The translations under genes were made by a program, and so were the position numbers. From an uncultured Akkermansia sp. (lineage in GTDB: Bacteria > Verrucomicrobiota > Verrucomicrobiia > Verrucomicrobiales > Akkermansiaceae), in NCBI GenBank assembly GCA_900548895.1, contig URLZ01000056.1, forward strand, positions 1-9,769: a DNA stretch of 9,769 nt. The letters are read 5' to 3'. Below, piece after piece: positions 5,533 to 9,769 of this stretch (the stretch's first letter is position 1; every line of letters starts with the position of its first letter). The notes under the pieces were generated by a model. That model did not search any database. It worked only from the letters and a program-made list of their open reading frames with translations, and had not been told where the DNA came from.

Positions 5533-5636
5533 CGAGCGGCCGATATTCGGCAGGTGTCAGCTATGGGCGGCTGTGGTGGCGACGGATGGCTGTCTCTTGC
5601 GGGTGGTCTTTGCGGGCGCGCTGAGCGGCTGCGGGC

Positions 5637-5651
5637 GGCGGCAGAGCCGCC
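5637..5651 (-). other. Small hairpin directly after the fucosidase stop
   Basis: A 6-bp stem GGCGGC/GCCGCC with a 3-base loop begins at the base after the fucosidase stop codon. No T-run follows, so it is at best a weak or Rho-assisted end, or a stabiliser of the message 3' end. Readthrough into the pseudokinase gene is therefore plausible. Confidence 0.35.
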
Positions 5652-7124
5652 TCAGGCGTTGTTGAGCTCCAGCTTCAGCACGGGCATGCCCTCCACGGCG
5701 CGGCTCCACGCCTCGGCCGGGATGCTGAAGATGAGGTGAGCCGCCGGCTCCTCCGCCCCCTCGCGCGGCTCCTCCACGCGGCGCATGCCCACCTTGCTCT
5801 CGGGCTGACCGAGGATGCTCGGCTCGACCGCATTGAGCAGCTGGGCCTTGATCTTCAGCTCATAGCCCTCGGGCTTGGGCCCGGCGGGCAGGAAGACGTA
5901 GAGATTCTCACCCACCTGACTGGCCATGCAGCCCTCGGGAAGGTTGAGGAGAGTGCAGGGCTGGCTGCCGTAGATGGACTCGCCGTTCACGCGCATCCAG
6001 GCGCCGACGCGCTTGAATACGTCAACAAGACCCTCGGGGATGCTGCCGTCGGCCTTCGGCCCGATATTGAGCAGCAGGTTGCCGCCCTTGGCCGCGCATT
6101 CCTGAAGCTGCCCGATGATGACGGCCGGGCTCTTGAGCCGCGTGTCATAGCGGTTGTAGCCCCACTTGTCGCCGACCGTCATGCAGGACTCCCAGTCCAG
6201 CCCGGGGTAGCCGGCGGCGGGAATGCGCTTCTCGGGCGTGGTGTAGTCGCCGCAGCGCAGATCGAGCTGCAGGCCGTCAAAGGACGTGTCGAAGCCCGAG
6301 TAGGCATAGAGGCGGTTGTTCATGATGATGCCCGGCTGCAGCTCGCGGCACATGCGGATGAGGGAAGGGGCCTTCCAAGCGCGCTCGCCCTCGGCGGCAC
6401 CCTGCGAGTAATCCCACCAGATGATGGAGATGTCACCGTACTGCGTCAGCAGCTCGCGCACCTGGCCGTGCAGGAAGCGCTGGTAGGCCTCCTGATTGCG
6501 GGGGATACCCTTCTGCTTGAGCATGAGCTGCTGGTTTTTCGGGTAGCAGAGGTCGGGGCAGATGGTGTTGTCGTAGTCCGGGTGGTGCCAGTCGATGACG
6601 CTGTGGTAGAAGCCGACCTTCATGCCGCGCTTGCGGGCCGAATCGACGAACTCGCGCACGATGTCGCGCCCGACGAGCTTCGGCGCGCTGTAGTCGCTGA
6701 GCTTCGTATCAAACATGGCGAAACCCTCGTGGTGCTTGGTGGTGAGCACCATGTAGCGGCAGCCGGCCTCCTTGGCCAGCTCGGCCCAATCCTCAGTGCA
6801 GCCGGGCGCGGGCTTGAAGAGCGGGCCGGCCTCCGCGGCGTAGGTGTCCGTATCCAGCTCCAGATTTTTCTGAATCCACTCAGCGCCGCCGGGCACGCCG
6901 CGGAACTCGCCGGCGAGCCCCGAGTAGAGGCCGTAGTGGATGAACATGCCGAACTTGGCGTCGCGCCACCAAGCCATGCGCGCGTCGCGCTCCTCGCGCG
7001 TCTCCTCGACCGCGGCGTGGTTTGCGTCGCCGGCGATGGGGAGGGTTTGTGGGGGCGGAGCGTCGGCAAAGGAGGGGGCGGAGAGGGTGAGAGCGCAGAG
7101 GAGAAGTTGGCTGATTCGATTCAT
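5652..7124 (-). CDS. Secreted alpha-L-fucosidase, GH29
   Basis: Predicted to hydrolyse terminal alpha-L-fucose from glycans, with retention of configuration, outside the cytoplasm. The 490-residue protein has a signal peptide: MNR, a hydrophobic run at 6-16 and a probable cleavage after SFA (about residue 20). The GH29 catalytic barrel follows, with [12 protein letters not shown] (57-68), [17 protein letters not shown] (124-140), the nucleophile region [10 protein letters not shown] with Asp238, [15 protein letters not shown] (310-324), where Glu312 is a possible acid/base candidate, and [14 protein letters not shown] (350-363). The last 120 residues look like the usual beta-sandwich domain. 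ATG 7124 is chosen because the signal peptide starts there and a strong promoter ends seven bases before it; the frame is open far upstream, but only as the antisense of pyrC. It is divergent from pyrC. The exact linkage preference cannot be read from sequence. Confidence 0.95.
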   Translation of the reverse strand: MNRISQLLLCALTLSAPSFADAPPPQTLPIAGDANHAAVEETREERDARMAWWRDAKFGMFIHYGLYSGLAGEFRGVPGGAEWIQKNLELDTDTYAAEAGPLFKPAPGCTEDWAELAKEAGCRYMVLTTKHHEGFAMFDTKLSDYSAPKLVGRDIVREFVDSARKRGMKVGFYHSVIDWHHPDYDNTICPDLCYPKNQQLMLKQKGIPRNQEAYQRFLHGQVRELLTQYGDISIIWWDYSQGAAEGERAWKAPSLIRMCRELQPGIIMNNRLYAYSGFDTSFDGLQLDLRCGDYTTPEKRIPAAGYPGLDWESCMTVGDKWGYNRYDTRLKSPAVIIGQLQECAAKGGNLLLNIGPKADGSIPEGLVDVFKRVGAWMRVNGESIYGSQPCTLLNLPEGCMASQVGENLYVFLPAGPKPEGYELKIKAQLLNAVEPSILGQPESKVGMRRVEEPREGAEEPAAHLIFSIPAEAWSRAVEGMPVLKLELNNA

Positions 7125-7160
7125 GGATGCAATCCTAGCAGAGCGCCGGCGGGGTGTCAA
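7122..7160 (-). promoter_or_regulatory. Fucosidase promoter, predicted leaderless
   Basis: A perfect -35 TTGACA (complement of 7155-7160), a 17-base spacer and TAGGAT (complement of 7132-7137) preceded by TGC, an extended -10. Exactly seven bases lie between the -10 and ATG 7124, so the expected transcription start falls on or next to the A of the ATG. There is no room for a Shine-Dalgarno. Confidence 0.85.
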
Positions 7161-7184
7161 ATTCCTTTTGCGCGGCAGCCGGGC

Positions 7185-7223
7185 TTGAGTCACGCCGGCA
7201 TTTGTGATACGATGGCCGGCATG
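7185..7223 (+). promoter_or_regulatory. pyrC promoter, predicted leaderless
   Basis: TTGAGT (7185-7190), a 17-base spacer and TACGAT (7208-7213) preceded by TGA, an extended -10. Seven bases separate the -10 from ATG 7221, as in the divergent fucosidase promoter. The two -35 boxes are 24 bases apart. The in-frame ATG at 7212 overlaps the -10 and would not be in the transcript, which supports 7221 as the start. Confidence 0.78.
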
Positions 7224-8231
7224 GAAATCACGCTGCACAGCCCTCTGGATATGCACCTTCACCTGCGCGACGGCGAGATGATGAAGCTCGTGGCGCCCCT
7301 CTCGGCCGACTTTGCCGGGGCGGTCATCATGCCGAATCTCGTGCCGCCCGTGACCTCGCCCGAGATGATGGAGGACTACCGCCGCCGCGTGGCGGAGGCC
7401 GTGGGCTGCCCCTTCACGACGCTCATGACGCTGTTCTTCAAGCCCTACACGCAGCAGGAGCTCGAGGCGGCGCGGGCGATGCCCGGCTTTTTTGCCCTCA
7501 AGCTTTACCCCGCCGGCATCACGACGAACAGCGAAGGCGGGCTGCGCGACCTCGACGAAGCCGAGCCGACGCTGTGCCTGATGGAGCAGATGGGAATCCC
7601 GCTGCTCGTGCACGGCGAGAGCCACGGCTTCGTGCTGGATCGCGAGGAGGAGTTTCTCGACGTGTACCGCCGGCTGGCGACCCGCCACCCGAAGCTGCGC
7701 ATCAGCATGGAGCATATCACGACGGCCGCGGCCGTGCGCCTGCTCGACGAGTTCCCGAACCTCTGCGCGACCGTCACCCTGCAGCACCTGCTCATCACGC
7801 TCGATGACGTCGCGGGCGGCCAGCTGCGCCCCCACCTCTTCTGCAAGCCGATTGCCAAGCGCCCCGAAGACCGCGACGCCCTGCTGGCGGCAGCCCTCGG
7901 CGGGCACCCCCGCCTGATGTTCGGCAGCGACTCCGCCCCGCACCCCCGCAGCCGCAAAGAGAGCTGCGGCTGCGCGGCCGGCGTGTTCACGGCCCCCGTG
8001 GCGCTGCCCGTGCTCGCCGACCTGTTCGCCCGCCACGGAGCCTTGGATCATTTGCAGGACTTCGTCTCGGGCAACGCCTGCCGCCTCTACGGCATCCGTC
8101 CCGTTGAGAAAACCATCACCCTGCGCGACGAGCCCGCCCCCATGCCCGTGCCGGCCAGCTACCGCAGCTATGGTTGCGAAGTCGTGCCGATGTACGCCGG
8201 CTGCCGACTCCCCTGGAGCATCGTCCGCTGA
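7221..8231 (+). CDS. pyrC: Dihydroorotase, PyrC type
   Basis: Catalyses the reversible cyclisation of N-carbamoyl-L-aspartate to dihydroorotate, the third step of de novo pyrimidine synthesis, in the cytoplasm. The 336-residue protein is close to the length of the E. coli type (about 348). The two-zinc amidohydrolase site is complete: His12 and His14 in DMHLHLRD, Arg16 for substrate binding, the lysine to be carboxylated at Lys94 in [14 protein letters not shown], His131 in VHGESH, His165 in SMEHITT and Asp237 in [23 protein letters not shown] (208-221) is also typical. ATG 7221 gives the family N terminus ([14 protein letters not shown]). It lies directly behind its own promoter, with DUF3820 and MenA genes following at about 100-base gaps on the same strand; whether they share a transcript is unclear. 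No intrinsic terminator follows. Confidence 0.97.
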   Translation: MEITLHSPLDMHLHLRDGEMMKLVAPLSADFAGAVIMPNLVPPVTSPEMMEDYRRRVAEAVGCPFTTLMTLFFKPYTQQELEAARAMPGFFALKLYPAGITTNSEGGLRDLDEAEPTLCLMEQMGIPLLVHGESHGFVLDREEEFLDVYRRLATRHPKLRISMEHITTAAAVRLLDEFPNLCATVTLQHLLITLDDVAGGQLRPHLFCKPIAKRPEDRDALLAAALGGHPRLMFGSDSAPHPRSRKESCGCAAGVFTAPVALPVLADLFARHGALDHLQDFVSGNACRLYGIRPVEKTITLRDEPAPMPVPASYRSYGCEVVPMYAGCRLPWSIVR

Positions 8232-8336
8232 GCGCCCCCGCGCGCGTGTTGATGCACTCCGTTGCCCTCCCGCGCCCGTCGCCGCTCTCGTTCCCCATCC
8301 CCCGTCCCCTCGGCATCTCACCCCCCAGCGCTTCGC
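8232..8336 (+). promoter_or_regulatory. C-rich, G-poor spacer after pyrC
   Basis: The spacer is strongly C-rich on the plus strand: bases 8281-8340 hold 33 C and 10 G. It contains no hairpin followed by a T-run. C over G bias of this kind is a feature of Rho loading (rut) sites, so Rho-dependent termination after pyrC is possible. But the C bias continues through the following genes, which weakens the case. Confidence 0.25.
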
Positions 8337-8633
8337 ATGCAGGACGCCCCACTCCCCTCCGCCGATGACCTTCTGGCCCTGCTGGAGGAGATCGCGCGCA
8401 CGCACATGCCCTACGGCATGTACGGCCCGAGCCATTTCCCGCCCGACGGCTGCCCCCTGATGGACCTGCCCACCGAGTACCTCGATTGGTTCTGGCAGCG
8501 CGGCTGGCCCCGCGGCAAGCTCGGCCGCCTCATGGAGCAGACCCTCCTGATCAAAAACAGCGGACTGGACCGCCTCTTCGAGCCCTACCGCCGCGCGCAG
8601 GGCGGGCGCCGCCGCTACCCGCGCCGCCGCTAG
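8337..8633 (+). CDS. DUF3820 family protein
   Basis: A small conserved protein of 98 residues and unknown biochemical role; DUF3820 members are sometimes labelled putative quorum-sensing-regulated virulence factors, on weak grounds. The family pattern is clear: MPYGMYG (24-30, usually MPFGKYKG), LMDLPTEYLDWFWQRGWPRGKLGRLM (41-66) and LLIKNSGLDRLFEPYRR (70-86). It has a strongly basic tail (GGRRRYPRRR), which could contact nucleic acid; that is inference. I chose ATG 8337 because the family domain starts soon after it, although the frame is open to an ATG at 8262 whose extra residues are low-complexity Arg/Ser/Pro. No Shine-Dalgarno is visible. The insert SHFPPDGCP (32-40) makes the loop after MPYGMYG longer than in the usual pattern I know. 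It is flanked by pyrC and the MenA-like gene on the same strand. Confidence 0.82.
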   Translation: MQDAPLPSADDLLALLEEIARTHMPYGMYGPSHFPPDGCPLMDLPTEYLDWFWQRGWPRGKLGRLMEQTLLIKNSGLDRLFEPYRRAQGGRRRYPRRR

Positions 8634-8730
8634 CGCCGTGCCGCGGCACCCCGCAGCACCCCGCGGCCCCCTCCCTGAAACGCCGCTCAAGAGCCCACCG
8701 ACACGCAGCTCTCCCAGAACGCCCACCTTC

Positions 8731-9642
8731 ATGAACACCATCACATCCGTCATCCTCGCCGCAAGGCCCAAAACCCTGCCCGCCGGCCTCGTCGCCGTCT
8801 GGGCCGGCTGCCTCATCGTCCACAAGTTCGAGCAGGCCCTCCCGGGCTCCGGCATCGCCCTCAACCTGCCCCTGGCCCTCTACACAGCCCTCAGCTGCAT
8901 GTGCATCCAAATCGCCTGCAACTTCTTCAACGACTCCATTGACGCCCAGCGCCGCGCCGACACCCCCAAGCGGCAGGGCCCGCGGCGCATCACCGCCAGC
9001 GGCGCCATGAGCGCCCGCGCCGTCAAGCTCTGGGGCTGCGCCTTCCTCCTCGGCGCCTGCGGCTTCGCCATCCCCCTGATCCAGGCCCAGGGCTGGCCCA
9101 TCCTCGCCATCGGCATCCCCAGCCTCTTCTTCGCCTACGGCTACACCGGCGGACCCTACCCGCTCGCCTACCACGGCCTCGGTGAGCTCTTCGTCCTGCT
9201 CTTCTTCGGCCTCGTCGCCGTCACCGGCACCGTCTTCGTCCAACTCGGCTGGCAGACCGCCTACACCCCCATCTACTGCGCCGCCGTCTGCATGGGCATC
9301 ATCTGCGGCCTACTCTCCTGCCTGCTCATCGAAGTCAACAACATCCGCGACCGCCGCGAAGACGCCGAAACCGGCAAGCGCACCCTCGCCGTGCGCCTCG
9401 GTGAAAGCCGCGCCCGCGGCCTCGCCATGGCCTTCCTCGTCGCCCCCTACGCCGTCATCGGCCAGCTCTTCCGCCTCGTACCCGGCCTCGGGTGGAACCT
9501 CTGCTGGGCCGCCGCCATCCTCGTCGCCGGCATCTTCCTCGTCAAGCTGCACACCACCCCGGCCAACAAAAAGATGAACGTCATGCTCGGCCTCGCCTCC
9601 TTGCACATGATCCTCTACCTCACCGCCCTCACCATCGGCTGA
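8731..9642 (+). CDS. menA: UbiA-family prenyltransferase, MenA type
   Basis: Probably 1,4-dihydroxy-2-naphthoate polyprenyltransferase, which attaches the isoprenoid tail in menaquinone synthesis at the cytoplasmic membrane. The 303-residue protein has eight or nine hydrophobic segments. It also has both prenyl-diphosphate/Mg motifs: NFFNDSIDAQRRAD (64-77; NDxxD at 67-71) and EVNNIRDRREDAETGKRTLAVRLG (201-224), which is characteristic of MenA and not UbiA. The N terminus ARPKTLPAGL (11-20) also matches MenA. I chose ATG 8731 and not the upstream ATG at 8638, because the latter adds 31 Pro/Arg-rich residues untypical of the family. No Shine-Dalgarno or obvious promoter is seen; it lies 97 bases after the DUF3820 gene. 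Codons end almost always in C, in contrast to argH. Other men genes are not in the window, so the substrate rests on family motifs. Confidence 0.88.
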   Translation: MNTITSVILAARPKTLPAGLVAVWAGCLIVHKFEQALPGSGIALNLPLALYTALSCMCIQIACNFFNDSIDAQRRADTPKRQGPRRITASGAMSARAVKLWGCAFLLGACGFAIPLIQAQGWPILAIGIPSLFFAYGYTGGPYPLAYHGLGELFVLLFFGLVAVTGTVFVQLGWQTAYTPIYCAAVCMGIICGLLSCLLIEVNNIRDRREDAETGKRTLAVRLGESRARGLAMAFLVAPYAVIGQLFRLVPGLGWNLCWAAAILVAGIFLVKLHTTPANKKMNVMLGLASLHMILYLTALTIG

Positions 9643-9654
9643 GCCCGCCGCAAG

Positions 9655-9677
9655 GGCAGGGGAGAGCACACCCCGCC
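9655..9677 (+). other. Weak hairpin after the MenA-type gene
   Basis: GGC-A-GGGG pairs with CCCC-GCC across an 8-base loop, giving seven GC pairs with one bulged A, 12 bases past the stop. No T-run follows, so it is not a convincing intrinsic terminator. The remaining bases to the window end are C-rich and hold no visible gene. Confidence 0.3.
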
Positions 9678-9769
9678 GGGACCGAGGACCGCCTGCACGA
9701 TCCGCCTCAGCGCGCGCCCTGCCGCCGAGGTCCCGCAGTACCCCCACCTCCGAGGCCCCCCGCCCGCCT

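Noticed and set aside
5736..7211. Upstream part of the 831-residue frame that ends as pyrC
   Set aside because: It is antisense to the fucosidase. The PyrC family start and the promoter place the start at 7221.
8262..8336. Upstream ATG extension of the DUF3820 gene
   Set aside because: Encodes low-complexity Arg/Ser/Pro sequence outside the family domain, in C-rich spacer DNA.
5652..8864. 1070-residue open frame joining fucosidase to a long N-terminal extension
   Set aside because: The extra 580 residues are the antisense of pyrC and its downstream gene; the signal peptide and promoter place the true start at 7124.
8551..9243. 230-residue minus-strand frame
   Set aside because: Gly/Ala/Glu/Asp-rich antisense shadow of the MenA-type gene with no motif.

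Overview
The window is a GC-rich stretch of ordinary bacterial chromosome. It holds eight supported protein genes and no phage, transposon, CRISPR or RNA genes that I can see. Most genes have no Shine-Dalgarno sequence. Several have a sigma-70-type -10 box ending only 7 to 11 bases before the ATG. Together with a secreted GH29 fucosidase, a MenA-type prenyltransferase and a DUF3820 protein, this fits a member of the Verrucomicrobiota/PVC group living where host or algal glycans are available. The lineage is an inference, of low to moderate confidence.

Layout: 1-309 has no gene, only hairpins and a G-rich tract. 310-1151 (minus strand) is a ribosomal protein unit: promoter, rpmI (L35), a structured 148-base spacer, rplT (L20) and a clear intrinsic terminator. 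infC, the usual first gene of this unit, is absent. 1190-1460 has no recognisable gene. 1455-2717 (minus) is a class I aspartate aminotransferase with a 16-bp terminator hairpin and a 9-bp triple repeat upstream. 2858-4493 (plus) is argH with its promoter, a 14-bp tandem repeat in the 3' region and a late terminator. 4700-5524 (minus) is a protein-kinase-like gene that has lost every catalytic residue. 5652-7124 (minus) is a secreted alpha-L-fucosidase, divergent from pyrC (7221-8231, plus) across 96 bases that hold two back-to-back promoters. 8337-8633 is a DUF3820 protein and 8731-9642 a MenA-type prenyltransferase, both on plus.

Functionally, the aminotransferase makes or uses aspartate, argH releases arginine and fumarate from argininosuccinate (itself built from aspartate), and pyrC cyclises carbamoyl-aspartate. 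These three are linked by metabolism but are not one operon. The fucosidase would release fucose from glycans outside the cytoplasm. The MenA-like enzyme would make a menaquinone precursor in the membrane.

The points most worth a second look are: the strong promoters placed so that transcription should start at or next to the ATG (fucosidase and pyrC most clearly); the pseudokinase; the rpmI-rplT spacer, where a perfect Shine-Dalgarno sequence sits in a hairpin loop 41 bases before the rplT start; and a change in strand composition near 8 kb. I did not find a clear multi-gene system of a new kind.
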